This document shows, piece after piece, positions 20,743-29,338 of a stretch of DNA of 30,585 bases. Origin of the DNA: Butyrivibrio sp. (GTDB taxonomy: Bacteria; Bacillota; Clostridia; Lachnospirales; Lachnospiraceae); the NCBI RefSeq assembly GCF_015056685.1, contig NZ_SVFW01000048.1, positions 1 through 30,585 on the forward strand. The letters run 5' to 3'. The notes under the pieces are model-generated. The model saw only the letters and a list, made by a program, of their open reading frames with translations, searched no databases and was not told the DNA's origin. The position numbers and the translations under genes were made by a program. Within the stretch, counting starts at the first letter, position 1, and every line of letters starts with the position of its first letter.

Positions 20743-22545
20743 CTAAAACTTCTTTCCTATTATATCGTAAGCAAATGCGCATACTTCATCTCTTTTATCC
20801 GGGTCATCGATATATTTGAAAACAAAGTATAAATGTTTTGGTGAACCACTTGAAGTTTCAAGTCCAAGAGCAAGTCCAAGCGCCGCAATCTCTTCAGGGG
20901 CATCGACCTGCCTTGACAACATAAGAGCATCTATATAGCCATTTTGAACCATCTTGGTGTAGGCATAAGCAAAAGCAGCCGCCTGAAGGTTCTCGCCCTG
21001 TGTAGATGAATAACCGATCTCACTAAGGATAATAGATCTGACATCACCATTAGGGTTAAGCATGTTTGTCTTTTGCATGTAGTTAGTCAAAACCTCAATA
21101 TTCTCCATAGTAATACAAGGTGTTGACTCTGTATGATTAACATATTTGGAAGTCTTCCAAAATGCGGTGTTGTCATTAGGGAATGAGTACGGATGAGCCG
21201 CAAGTCCCCAGTTGACATTGCCATAATCATTCATGGAAGAAGCAAAAATATCAAGTACATCCTTAGCGTCATAATCGCCGGTGCTCTCAGTATTATAGGT
21301 CCATCTCTGATCCAATGGGATATACACAAGGGCGCCTGCATTCTGACTCTTTATGGCGTTGTAAAAAACTCTGAAAGCTCTTGTAAATGCCGTAGTATAA
21401 GTGTTCACATCTGTGTAAGACATGTAGTTATACTCTCTTCTGGCATTGACCTCATTAGCGATAATCCACATGCTGACATTGCCATGGCCGGAACCTGAGT
21501 ATCTGCCTGCAAGGAAGCTTCCAATAGCAGCAAGCGCCTTTACACCGCTCTCATCGGCAGCATTGAACATATAGTATGGAGCCGTTGAGCCACTTCGCGC
21601 ACTTGGATGCGTGATCTCAGGATAAGCTGAAGTGCTGGCGTCATTCAAGATGATGGCCGCTATATCTATGCCCATAGAATTGAGTTTTTTGAACAATGTA
21701 TCGTAGTCATTGATGATGCGGGCATTGAAGTGATATGTCACGCCGCCATATGAATAAGCAATTCCTCCTGATGTAGTAAGGATATGTGAAAGAGGAATAT
21801 TATAGGCGCAATAATTAACTCCAAGGTCAGAAAGCTCATCAAGACGAAGGGGATATGGCAAAATACCCTTTATAGAATCATGGTCCATGCTGTCATAATA
21901 GTATCCTGCACATTTCTCAGGATTTGTAATGTACTTGGCATGTGCCACCTGAACATACTGATCTTCCATCTTCACAGCAACTGCAAATTTGGAAAAGAGT
22001 CTTGTGTTAGAGAGACCTTTGTTAAGCTTTATGGTAAAAGAAGCGTCATCTCCCTTATAGATTTTGGAAAGAGGCTCTGCATCTGCAGCAATGCCATCCT
22101 CATAGGTCGCCATCTCAAAAAGGTAATAGTACTTATCATCACTGGCAGGAATACCCTCAGAAGTAATGTTTACTTCAACATTGGATGTTCCGACAATCTG
22201 GCACTCAAGGTCGCCAAATTCTGCAGCATCTTCAGCTGTAACTTCTACAGTCTCAGGTCTTTCAGAAAGGGCCTTTGACACTCTTTTTCCACCATTTACG
22301 ATCGTGTCAACAACACTTTCCTGAACATACACGATCTCGCTGATGGATGTCTGTTCTATAGAAGCCTGATAAGGCGCTTCATCCTGCCCTTCATCAGACA
22401 CTCTTCCAGTGCTGATAAAAAGCCACATAGTCATGGCTACAATGAATAAAACCGCAACAACTACGCCTATTCCTGTAAGAATTATTAACTTTCTATTGTG
22501 ACGGGCTTTTCTCCCTGTGCGAAGCCTGCGTTTCTTTTTATCCAT
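20743..22545 (-). CDS. Membrane-anchored DUF5722-type glycoside hydrolase-like protein
   Basis: This 600-residue protein has a very basic N-terminus (KKKRRLRTGRKARHNRK) and a signal anchor at about 20-46, placing it outside the cell. Residues 95-205 are beta-rich. Residues 215-595 look like a TIM-barrel of glycosidase clan A. NEV in WIIANEVN (Glu365) fits the acid/base position, and Glu509 in ILSEIGYSS fits the nucleophile. I recall this pattern as DUF5722, common in Lachnospiraceae. The substrate is unknown. It lies 8 nt after rarA and 13 nt before the malic enzyme, an odd neighbourhood for a secreted enzyme. Confidence 0.82.
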   Translation of the reverse strand: MDKKKRRLRTGRKARHNRKLIILTGIGVVVAVLFIVAMTMWLFISTGRVSDEGQDEAPYQASIEQTSISEIVYVQESVVDTIVNGGKRVSKALSERPETVEVTAEDAAEFGDLECQIVGTSNVEVNITSEGIPASDDKYYYLFEMATYEDGIAADAEPLSKIYKGDDASFTIKLNKGLSNTRLFSKFAVAVKMEDQYVQVAHAKYITNPEKCAGYYYDSMDHDSIKGILPYPLRLDELSDLGVNYCAYNIPLSHILTTSGGIAYSYGGVTYHFNARIINDYDTLFKKLNSMGIDIAAIILNDASTSAYPEITHPSARSGSTAPYYMFNAADESGVKALAAIGSFLAGRYSGSGHGNVSMWIIANEVNARREYNYMSYTDVNTYTTAFTRAFRVFYNAIKSQNAGALVYIPLDQRWTYNTESTGDYDAKDVLDIFASSMNDYGNVNWGLAAHPYSFPNDNTAFWKTSKYVNHTESTPCITMENIEVLTNYMQKTNMLNPNGDVRSIILSEIGYSSTQGENLQAAAFAYAYTKMVQNGYIDALMLSRQVDAPEEIAALGLALGLETSSGSPKHLYFVFKYIDDPDKRDEVCAFAYDIIGKKF

Positions 22546-22553
22546 GTAACCCC

Positions 22554-23888
22554 TTAGTTATCTTTATCTTCTCTGTTTTTGAGCTTTCTCATGTGATCTT
22601 TTATCTTGAGCTCATAGCCGTTTCCTGAAGGGCTATAGAACTCCTTGCCATTAAGCTCATATGGCAAATACTGTTGTTTAACATAGTGATCAGGATAATC
22701 GTGGGCATATTTGTAACCAATACCGTGGCCCAGCTTGGATGCTGATTTATAATGTGCATCCTGAAGATGTGGTGGTATCGGAAGATTACCTGTTTCTGTA
22801 ACTGTACTCATTGCACTGTCTATTGCAACGATAGCTGAATTGCTCTTGGGCGCTGTAGCTATATAACTTGCAGCCTGTGCAAGTGTAATCCTTGCCTCCG
22901 GCATTCCAAGCCTCTCTACAGCAAGAGATGCCGCAACTGCCACCTGAAGTGCCTGCGGGTCTGCATTACCAACATCCTCAGAAGCACAGACCATCATACG
23001 TCTTACTATAAACTTAGGATCCTCTCCTGCATTCAACATTCGGGCAAGGTAGTAAACCGCCGCATCAGGATCTGAACCTCTCATGCTCTTGATAAAAGCG
23101 GAGATCGTATCATAGTGGTTGTCGCCATCCTTGTCATATCTGGCAACCTTTTTCTGGATGCACTCCTCAGCAACCTCTTTAGTGATATGAATAAGTCCAT
23201 CATCACTTCTCTCAGTCGTAAGGATTCCAAGTTCAAGAGCATTCAGAGCATGCCTTGCATCTCCATCAGCAAGATCTGCCAAAAAGTCAGCTGCATCGGG
23301 CTCCAAAACTGCCTTGTAGGAACCCATCCCACGCTCTTTGTCAGTAACAGCCCTACTCAGCAGCTCTTTTATATCATCTGGTCCAAGCGGCTTAAGCTCA
23401 AAGATAACAGACCTTGATATAAGAGCTCCGTTCACTTCAAAATAAGGGTTCTCAGTTGTAGCCCCAATTAGTATTACTGTCCCATCCTCAACAAATGGTA
23501 AAAGATAATCCTGCTGGCCCTTATTAAATCTATGAATCTCATCTATAAAAAGAATTGTCTTTTTGCCATACATACCAAGATTGTCCTTGGCCTTTTGTAC
23601 GACTTCCTCCATATCCTTCTTACCGGCTATGGTGGCATTTATCTGAGTAAATTCAGCCTTTGTGGTACCTGCTATGACCTTGGCAAGAGTAGTCTTTCCT
23701 GTTCCGGGCGGGCCATACAAAATGATAGAACTTAACTTATCTGCCAAAATCGCACGATAAAGAAGCTTGTCTTTTGCGATGATGTGCTGCTGACCCACTA
23801 CTTCATCAAGGGTCCTCGGGCGCATCCTGGCGGCAAGCGGCGATTCCTTCTCATAGTTATTTTCTCTCATATATTCAAACAGATCCAT
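22554..23888 (-). CDS. rarA: Replication-associated recombination protein RarA (MgsA)
   Basis: The 444-residue AAA+ ATPase is full length for RarA/MgsA, which acts at stalled replication forks with SSB. It begins MDLFEYMRENNYEKESPLAA and has VGQQHI, Walker A GPPGTGKT (59-66), Walker B LFIDEIHRF (113-121), sensor 1 GATTENP, and the C-terminal tetramerisation region (SASKLGHGIGYKYAHDYPDH). The Shine-Dalgarno sequence is weak. An inverted repeat covers its promoter (23913-23943). It leads a four-gene operon. Confidence 0.96.
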   Translation of the reverse strand: MDLFEYMRENNYEKESPLAARMRPRTLDEVVGQQHIIAKDKLLYRAILADKLSSIILYGPPGTGKTTLAKVIAGTTKAEFTQINATIAGKKDMEEVVQKAKDNLGMYGKKTILFIDEIHRFNKGQQDYLLPFVEDGTVILIGATTENPYFEVNGALISRSVIFELKPLGPDDIKELLSRAVTDKERGMGSYKAVLEPDAADFLADLADGDARHALNALELGILTTERSDDGLIHITKEVAEECIQKKVARYDKDGDNHYDTISAFIKSMRGSDPDAAVYYLARMLNAGEDPKFIVRRMMVCASEDVGNADPQALQVAVAASLAVERLGMPEARITLAQAASYIATAPKSNSAIVAIDSAMSTVTETGNLPIPPHLQDAHYKSASKLGHGIGYKYAHDYPDHYVKQQYLPYELNGKEFYSPSGNGYELKIKDHMRKLKNREDKDN

Positions 23889-23912
23889 AAATGCTTCGTT
23901 ACTTTTCTTTAT

Positions 23913-23943
23913 AATTGTAGACAGACTATATTATTCTACAATT
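23913..23943 (-). promoter_or_regulatory. rarA promoter inside an inverted repeat (candidate operator)
   Basis: AATTGTAGA (23913-23921) and TCTACAATT (23935-23943) form a perfect 9-bp inverted repeat with a 13-bp spacer. On the minus strand the left arm contains TTGTAG (-35) and the right arm contains TACAAT (-10), 16 bp apart, so both promoter hexamers lie in the palindrome. It does not match the Firmicutes LexA box. A repressor site is the natural inference. Confidence 0.5.
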
Positions 23944-23979
23944 TTTGCCCATAAAAATAAAGAGGATATATACACAAAT

Positions 23980-24029
23980 TGCACAATCTTTTACAAGGTT
24001 TTCCACCTGTAGACGTAAAAGATTGTGCA
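23980..24029 (-). terminator. Perfect 15-bp inverted repeat after the MATE gene (possible terminator)
   Basis: TGCACAATCTTTTAC (23980-23994) and GTAAAAGATTGTGCA (24015-24029) pair perfectly around a 20-nt loop that has an AGGT/ACCT stem of its own. It starts 7 nt after the MATE stop. On the minus strand only AATTTGTG follows, which is a poor T-tract. Confidence 0.5.
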
Positions 24030-24036
24030 CTATAGA

Positions 24037-25476
24037 TCAAGCGTGTTTAACTATATTGCGGACCCATACTCCGCTTCTTACCAAAAGAAATCCGATCGTA
24101 CATTTCAACAGCTCAAGAGCTGAAACCATCATAAATATGGTAAGTACCGGAAGATTTGTAAAACGTGAAAGGATATAGGCTGCCGGTACGCTTATAAGCC
24201 ATGCAAAACAGCTGTCAAAGACAAATGTAACTGCTGTCTTTCCACCTGAACGAAGTGTGAAATAAGACACATTCGCATAGGAATTTATAGGCATGCAGAT
24301 TGCAACAACCCAAATAAATCTAGTGGCGAGCTGTCTTATCTCTGGCTCAGTATTGTAGATCTGAGGGATGACAGGCGCTGCGATTGCAAGGAGCGAACCC
24401 ATCACAAAAGTGGAAGCCACGCTAAGTGATGCCATTCTCCAGGCAGTCCTGCGGGCAGATACAAGCTTATCTGCGCCAAGCTCCTGACCTACTATGATTC
24501 CTGTAGAATTACCGATTGATAAAAAGACCTCATTAAAAATCTGAGATACCGTTCCGCTTATATTCATCGCAGCGATTACAGCTATTCCCCTTACTGAATA
24601 CGCCTGCAACAGTGCTGCCTGAGCAAGGCTCCATAAAAACTCATTGCAAAGAAGAGGAAGAGATTTTACAAGTATCGTTTTTACCAGATAAAACGGTACA
24701 TAAAGGCTTCTGAAAACTCCCTTAAAGAATGGATACTTGGAGTTTTTCCTGTGTGCGCCTGCCATTACTATAAAGAGCTCTGTAAATCTTGAAATAACAG
24801 TTGCAGTAGCCGCACCCATAACTCCCATTTTAGGAAGACCAAAAAGTCCAAAAATAAGAAGTGCGTTGAACACGAAGTTCACAAGCATAGCTGTCATACC
24901 TGCGATCATTGGAAGAGTGGTCTTTCCTGATTCTCGCATGGCACTTGCATAGACCTGTGTAAGGCTAAAGGGGATAAGTCCCACAAGCATTATATCAAGG
25001 TACGATGTGGCATAAGCCAAAGTGGCAGCCCTGTCTGCGTCTGCAGTGCCGGAAGCAATGTAAAGGGATATCAGATTTTCTTTTGCCAGAAAAAGGAACG
25101 TTACTGCTATAGCGCAGATAACGACTGCATCCATCAGCTTAAATCTAATGGAATATCTGACGCCATCCATATCTCCTTTTCCAAAGAACTGTGTACTGAA
25201 AATTCCGGCACCGGCAAGGGATCCCCATATACACAAATAGAAAATAAACAGTAGCTGATTTACAATAGCTACTGCTGACATCGGAAGTGTTCCGACCTGT
25301 CCGACCATTACGTTATCCAAAAGTCCCACGACATTGGACAGCGTATTCTGTATGATCATCGGGGCAACTATCATAGCTGCCCTGCGATAAAATGCCCTGT
25401 CTCCGACAAGGCATTCACGCAAAGTAAATTTATATTTTATTGCTTCTTCTCTGTTACTTGTTTCGTAGGTAGTCAT
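24037..25476 (-). CDS. MATE family multidrug/Na+ (or H+) antiporter
   Basis: The 479-residue protein has about 12 membrane helices in two MatE halves. Typical segments are the start of half 1 (MIVAPMIIQNTLSNVVGLLD, NVMVGQVG) and of half 2 (KSLPLLCNEFLWSLAQAALL, GIIVGQELGA). It exports cationic drugs or metabolites in exchange for ions. The ATG follows AAGGAAA. It lies 47 nt downstream of the HIT gene and may be co-transcribed with it. Substrate is unknown. Confidence 0.93.
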   Translation of the reverse strand: MTTYETSNREEAIKYKFTLRECLVGDRAFYRRAAMIVAPMIIQNTLSNVVGLLDNVMVGQVGTLPMSAVAIVNQLLFIFYLCIWGSLAGAGIFSTQFFGKGDMDGVRYSIRFKLMDAVVICAIAVTFLFLAKENLISLYIASGTADADRAATLAYATSYLDIMLVGLIPFSLTQVYASAMRESGKTTLPMIAGMTAMLVNFVFNALLIFGLFGLPKMGVMGAATATVISRFTELFIVMAGAHRKNSKYPFFKGVFRSLYVPFYLVKTILVKSLPLLCNEFLWSLAQAALLQAYSVRGIAVIAAMNISGTVSQIFNEVFLSIGNSTGIIVGQELGADKLVSARRTAWRMASLSVASTFVMGSLLAIAAPVIPQIYNTEPEIRQLATRFIWVVAICMPINSYANVSYFTLRSGGKTAVTFVFDSCFAWLISVPAAYILSRFTNLPVLTIFMMVSALELLKCTIGFLLVRSGVWVRNIVKHA

Positions 25477-25523
25477 AAGTATTTCCTTATTAACTGAAGT
25501 GGCTGCCTACTTTAAATGCAGCT

Positions 25524-25949
25524 TTACTCCAGATTTTCCTTTATTTTGTTGATCATTTCTTCATATTCTGCATCTGTAAGGAACTTTTTGCCAGGGTTCA
25601 TTTCAAAAACTCCTCCCCACTCAAATTCGTCCTTGTACTTTGGAACAAGATGCATGTGAAGATGGCAGCCTGTATCACCATATGCGCCATAGTTTACCTT
25701 ATCAGGGTTAAAGGCTTTATGTATAGCCTTGGATGCTCTGTTTACATCTCTGAAAAATGCATCTCTTTCTGCATCTGAGATATCAACTATCTCGCTGACA
25801 TGATCCTTGTAAGCCACGATGCATCTTCCCGGATGGCTCTGCTCTTTAAAAAGAATAAGCTGGCTGACCTCAAGATCACAGATCTTTATACCAAATTTTG
25901 CAAGTGGCTCTCCGCCAACACAATATCCACAATTATTATCTTTTACCAT
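25524..25949 (-). CDS. HIT family protein (histidine triad nucleotide hydrolase)
   Basis: The start at 25949 (MVKDNNCGYC) has a strong GGAGG site; the frame is open upstream to 26024 but without a ribosome binding site, so I use the shorter form of 141 residues. The histidine triad HLHMHLV is at His96, His98 and His100. Cys7-x-x-Cys10 at the N-terminus probably binds zinc, as in HinT-like HIT proteins. Members hydrolyse AMP-linked or dinucleotide polyphosphate substrates. It follows the Nudix gene by 77 nt, so the two may form a nucleotide-housekeeping pair. Confidence 0.92.
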   Translation of the reverse strand: MVKDNNCGYCVGGEPLAKFGIKICDLEVSQLILFKEQSHPGRCIVAYKDHVSEIVDISDAERDAFFRDVNRASKAIHKAFNPDKVNYGAYGDTGCHLHMHLVPKYKDEFEWGGVFEMNPGKKFLTDAEYEEMINKIKENLE

Positions 25950-26026
25950 CTTTTTATCCTCCAAAATCGTTTTTTCTGACAAGTTGTCTGTGAATAACTC
26001 CGGCATCGCATCTGCAATACACATTC

Positions 26027-26518
26027 TTACAACTGCATCTTTTTACCATTGAGAACTGCCTCAATGAGATTGTCTTCTCTATCATATACCATTTTCAGTG
26101 AAAAGAAATCATGACTTTTTTCCATGAGTCTGAAAAATATTTTGTCCCCTTCCCAGAGGTTTAAGTCATACACCTTTTCTTTTTCAACCCAGGTAAGTAC
26201 TCCTTCATCACAGTCCTTTGGCTCACCGTCAGGTGCTTTGGCAGTAAATAAAGACATGAGCTCATAGTCACCTTTTTGTGAAATGAATGTGATTATTGCA
26301 CGATATTCCAAACTTTCAAGCGGAACATCATATCCTGTCTCCTCAAGAATTTCTCTTTTTATGCATTCTTCAGGGCTCTCATCATCCTCAAAGTGCCCGC
26401 CAACGCCGATCCACTTGTCTTTACTGATATCATTCTTTTTTGATACTCTGTGAAGCATTAAGTATTTGTCGTCTCTTTCAAGATAACAAAGAGTCGTTAA
26501 GCCTTCTCTTCTTGCCAT
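26027..26518 (-). CDS. Nudix hydrolase (MutT-like, 8-oxo-dGTP diphosphatase type)
   Basis: This 163-residue protein has a complete Nudix box from Gly41: G-x5-E47-x7-R55E56-x2-E59E60-x-G62 (GHFEDDESPEECIKREILEE). It starts MARREGLTTLCYLERDDKYL, typical of MutT/NUDT1-like 8-oxo-dGTP diphosphatases, which clean oxidised nucleotides. A GAGG site precedes the ATG. The exact substrate is inferred only. Confidence 0.93.
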   Translation of the reverse strand: MARREGLTTLCYLERDDKYLMLHRVSKKNDISKDKWIGVGGHFEDDESPEECIKREILEETGYDVPLESLEYRAIITFISQKGDYELMSLFTAKAPDGEPKDCDEGVLTWVEKEKVYDLNLWEGDKIFFRLMEKSHDFFSLKMVYDREDNLIEAVLNGKKMQL

Positions 26519-26568
26519 TTCATAACCTCACTTTTTTATTCTACACAATCAATGGATTATTACCAATT

Positions 26569-27519
26569 CTATCTTGAAATCGCTTGTTTCTCGTAATTAA
26601 CTATAATTATCCCGGTCGAAACAAGTAACAGTGCCACAATACTTGCTACCGACAACGCCTCCTGACCTTCTCCAAGGAAAAGAGCTGATAATAAAACTCC
26701 CATTATAGGATTAACAAAACCAAGAACAGAAACCTTGCTGACCGGATTGTATTTAAGAAGAACTCCCCAAAGTGTGTATGCCCCTGCGGAAATAAAGCCC
26801 ATGTAGATCAGGTTAAGATAACAGCCTGTACTGTAGAAATTAAGGCTTCCTCCAAGGGCCAGTCCAATGATAAACAGAACTGCACCTCCTAAAAAGAACT
26901 GATAACCACTGAGGATAACAGGATTTTCATGCTTTGAAAAGATCTTGATACTGCAGCCTGATATAGCATAGAAAAAAGCTGCTGCAAGCATCGCGCCCTC
27001 ACCTTTTAAAGTCATCGGCGCTCCGCTCACCAAAGCTCCTGCGCCGCCAAAGAACATAATGATTCCAAGAAAACCTGTTGCGCAGCCGATGAGTTTTTTT
27101 GCTGAAACCTTCTCAAGCTTAAATAGAAAAATAGCAAATAGCGGAGCCAGGAAGTTTCCTGATGCATTTATGATAGAGCCTCTCACGCCTGATGTATTTG
27201 CCAGTGACATAAAAAAGAAATAGTACTGACCGATAGTCTGAAAAAGTGAGAGTATCACAATGTATTTCCATGAATCTTTCTGCGGTATCAAAGGCTTTTT
27301 AGCCAGTATTGAGCCAAAAAATATGGTCATAACACCCGCAAGCATAAACCTTGCGCCTGCAAGTACAAGCCTTGATGGCGTATCGCTCGCATCTATTTTG
27401 AATAATTCATAAGCAATCTTGATGGCAGGTGATGCGCTTCCCCACAACACACAGCAGAAAATAGCAACCAGCACAACAACCGGCGCAAGTGTCCAAAATG
27501 TATTTTTGTTTTCTGTCAT
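26569..27519 (-). CDS. EamA/DMT-family transporter
   Basis: This 316-residue protein has about ten membrane helices in two EamA repeats. Marks are CVLWGSASPAIKIAYELFK near the start, then KKLIGCATGFLGIIMFFGG at the end of half 1, and a second repeat ending VSVLGFVNPIMGVLLSALFL then ASIVALLLVSTGIIIV. Such proteins export amino acids or other metabolites. The ATG has a GGAGG site. Its own promoter lies at 27553-27581. Confidence 0.93.
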   Translation of the reverse strand: MTENKNTFWTLAPVVVLVAIFCCVLWGSASPAIKIAYELFKIDASDTPSRLVLAGARFMLAGVMTIFFGSILAKKPLIPQKDSWKYIVILSLFQTIGQYYFFFMSLANTSGVRGSIINASGNFLAPLFAIFLFKLEKVSAKKLIGCATGFLGIIMFFGGAGALVSGAPMTLKGEGAMLAAAFFYAISGCSIKIFSKHENPVILSGYQFFLGGAVLFIIGLALGGSLNFYSTGCYLNLIYMGFISAGAYTLWGVLLKYNPVSKVSVLGFVNPIMGVLLSALFLGEGQEALSVASIVALLLVSTGIIIVNYEKQAISR

Positions 27520-27552
27520 TTTTCAATTTCCTCCATATAGCGTACGAAGTTC

Positions 27553-27581
27553 ATTATACAAGAAAATGACAAAAAATAACT
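27553..27581 (-). promoter_or_regulatory. Promoter of the EamA transporter gene
   Basis: On the minus strand TATAAT (27553-27558) is a perfect -10. The -35 at 17 bp is AGTTAT, which is weak. The predicted start near 27546 gives a leader of about 27 nt with GGAGG. Confidence 0.5.
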
Positions 27582-27622
27582 ATAGCATAATCTTAGCATT
27601 AACAAATATCAATTCTAATTAT

Positions 27623-28078
27623 TCACCCTTTTGCATATAGCTCGTCGCTATCAAGAAGTATTGTCACAGGTCCGTCATTTATTGACTCAACCTTCATATC
27701 AGCGCCAAAGACGCCTGTCTTAACTTCAAAGCCTCTGTTCCTGCACTCTTCCACTACAAGCTCATAAAGCGGATTTGATATTTCAGGTCTTGCGGCATCT
27801 GTAAAGCCCGGACGCCTTGACTTGCAATCCGCATAAAGAGTGAACTGACTGACAATTAATATCTGAGCGCCTGCATCTTTTGGATTAACATTCATCTTGC
27901 CATTCTCATCCTCAAATACTCTGAGGCCGCAGATCTTATCTGCAATTTTTACCGCAATTTCTTTTGTATCATTCGTATGGACTCCCAAAAGAACCAAGAA
28001 TCCTTTTCCGATTTCTGAATATTTCTCTCCATCTATTGTCACTGACGCCGAGAGAACCCTTGTAACAACTGCTCTCAT
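27623..28078 (-). CDS. dtd: D-aminoacyl-tRNA deacylase (DTD)
   Basis: The 151-residue protein is full length for DTD1, which removes D-amino acids (and Gly mischarged on tRNA-Ala) from tRNA. Motifs are SQFTLYAD (77-84) and the cross-subunit Gly-Pro in NDGPVTILLD (134-143). Its ATG overlaps the sfsA stop codon by one base (TAATG), a sign of translational coupling. Confidence 0.96.
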   Translation of the reverse strand: MRAVVTRVLSASVTIDGEKYSEIGKGFLVLLGVHTNDTKEIAVKIADKICGLRVFEDENGKMNVNPKDAGAQILIVSQFTLYADCKSRRPGFTDAARPEISNPLYELVVEECRNRGFEVKTGVFGADMKVESINDGPVTILLDSDELYAKG

Positions 28079-28761
28079 TATGCTTCTCCTCTTTCCGATA
28101 CAATTTTTAGTTTATAAGGTGTCACTTCACACAGATAAAAAACAATCTCAACTCCTGCTTTTTTAGCCTCATAAAACGCCTTTGCAAATTCAGGGTCAGT
28201 CTCCTCATTTGGTCTGACTTCACTGATTCCCTCTCCCTGAATAACAAAAGCCACTCTGGTTTTTATTCCTTTTTCCAAGGCCGTAGTCAGCTCTTTTAAA
28301 TGCTTGGTTCCGCGCTCCGTCGGTGCATCAGGAAAATACCCTATTCCATCCTTAAAAAGCGTGCAGCCTTTAACTTCCATAAGGTAGGGCTGTACTGATT
28401 TATTAGGAATTTCTTTTTCCATATAAAAATCAATTCTGGAATTACCATATTTATATTCAGGCTGGACCTTGCTGTACTTACCTGTGCTTTCAAGCCATTC
28501 TTTAACAACTTTGTTTGGAGCCTGGGAATCAATGTTTATTATTCTCCCGTCTTTTTCAACTGCAACAAGATCATACGGCGTCTTTCTCTCAGGATTGCCA
28601 GCCTTTTCAAGATATACCGTGCATCCTGGGATCAATAGTTCTTTGCATCTGCCAGTGTTCTTTACATGCACCTTGATTTCATCGCCATCTACGCTCACTA
28701 TGGCAATGAATCTGTTTGGTCTTGATATGAATTTTGCTTCTACAATGTTTTCGTAAATCAT
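28078..28761 (-). CDS. sfsA: SfsA family protein (sugar fermentation stimulation protein homolog)
   Basis: The 227-residue protein is full length for SfsA. Family marks are the N-terminal RPNRFIAIVSVDG, VKNTGRCKELLIPG, ERKTPYDLVAV, YGNSRIDFYM, the acidic motif LMEVKGCTLF, FPDAPTERGTKHLKEL and FVIQGEGI. The PD-(D/E)xK-like core suggests nucleic-acid binding or cleavage; the biological role remains poorly defined. No Shine-Dalgarno sequence precedes the ATG, and a TAAAAT hexamer ends 6 nt before it, so the mRNA may be leaderless. It is coupled to dtd. Confidence 0.95.
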   Translation of the reverse strand: MIYENIVEAKFISRPNRFIAIVSVDGDEIKVHVKNTGRCKELLIPGCTVYLEKAGNPERKTPYDLVAVEKDGRIINIDSQAPNKVVKEWLESTGKYSKVQPEYKYGNSRIDFYMEKEIPNKSVQPYLMEVKGCTLFKDGIGYFPDAPTERGTKHLKELTTALEKGIKTRVAFVIQGEGISEVRPNEETDPEFAKAFYEAKKAGVEIVFYLCEVTPYKLKIVSERGEA

Positions 28762-28767
28762 AAGCTG

Positions 28768-28797
28768 ATTTTACCATTACTTTGTAGCTAATGGCCA
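28768..28797 (-). promoter_or_regulatory. Candidate leaderless promoter of sfsA-dtd
   Basis: On the minus strand TAAAAT (28768-28773) lies 6 nt before the ATG. The best -35 is TGGCCA (28792-28797) at 18 bp, a 4 of 6 match. No ribosome binding site is present. This is the weakest of the three leaderless candidates. Confidence 0.4.
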
Positions 28798-28817
28798 GTA
28801 ATTAAGAAATTTAGCGA

Positions 28818-28846
28818 TTCAAGCTGCATTCCCACTATGATAAAAT
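28818..28846 (+). promoter_or_regulatory. Promoter of the LytTR-DUF3021 operon
   Basis: TTCAAG (28818-28823) and TAAAAT (28841-28846) have a 17-bp spacer. The -35 hexamer is the same as for the TetM-like gene. The predicted leader is about 45 nt and has no Shine-Dalgarno sequence; a tiny frame at 28875-28901 runs into the start codon. Confidence 0.55.
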
Positions 28847-28897
28847 AATATTGAAGCAAAAAACAACACGATTCATGGTCCAAAAAAATCCGCTCAT

Positions 28898-29338
28898 ATG
28901 AAAATAGATATTCAAAAAATCGATTCTGGAGAGGAAAGCGTTACCATCAGGTATAAGACGCTTTCTCCGGATTTAAAAAGAATAATCGGAATTCTGGAAA
29001 AATCGGAAAACAAGCTTTGGGGCAAGGCCGATACAGAGACTGTAAACATCAGCATTTCAAGTATCCTCTACTTGGAATCCGTTGATGATAAGCTCTTTGC
29101 TTACACAGGAAATAAGGTCGTTCGTTTGGACGGAACTCTCAACTCTTTTATCACGGAAATCAGCGATGAAGCCTTTTTCAGATGCAGCAAATCCATGGTC
29201 ATTAATGTCAACAAGGTAAAATCCTTAAAGAGCCTGTCTTCAAACAGGATTGACGCGACCATGGAAAGTGGTGAACATATAATCATTTCAAGAAGATATG
29301 CATCAGATTTCAGGCGTCTTTTGAAAGGAGGCAGGTAG
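28898..29338 (+). CDS. LytTR-domain DNA-binding regulator
   Basis: This 146-residue protein has a short N-terminal part and a LytTR domain from about residue 45 (VNISISSILYLESVDDKLFA, then FRCSKSMVINVNKVKSLKSL, IISRRYASDFRRLLKG). There is no receiver domain, so it is not a classic response regulator. Single-domain LytTR proteins paired with a DUF3021 membrane protein and an ABC transporter are common in Firmicutes, where the membrane partner inhibits the regulator. That is the arrangement here. The stop is immediately followed by the DUF3021 ATG. Confidence 0.93.
   Translation: MKIDIQKIDSGEESVTIRYKTLSPDLKRIIGILEKSENKLWGKADTETVNISISSILYLESVDDKLFAYTGNKVVRLDGTLNSFITEISDEAFFRCSKSMVINVNKVKSLKSLSSNRIDATMESGEHIIISRRYASDFRRLLKGGR

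Noticed and set aside
25950..26024. 25-residue N-terminal extension of the HIT protein
   Set aside because: No ribosome binding site upstream, whereas the ATG at 25949 has GGAGG at good spacing and the family starts there.
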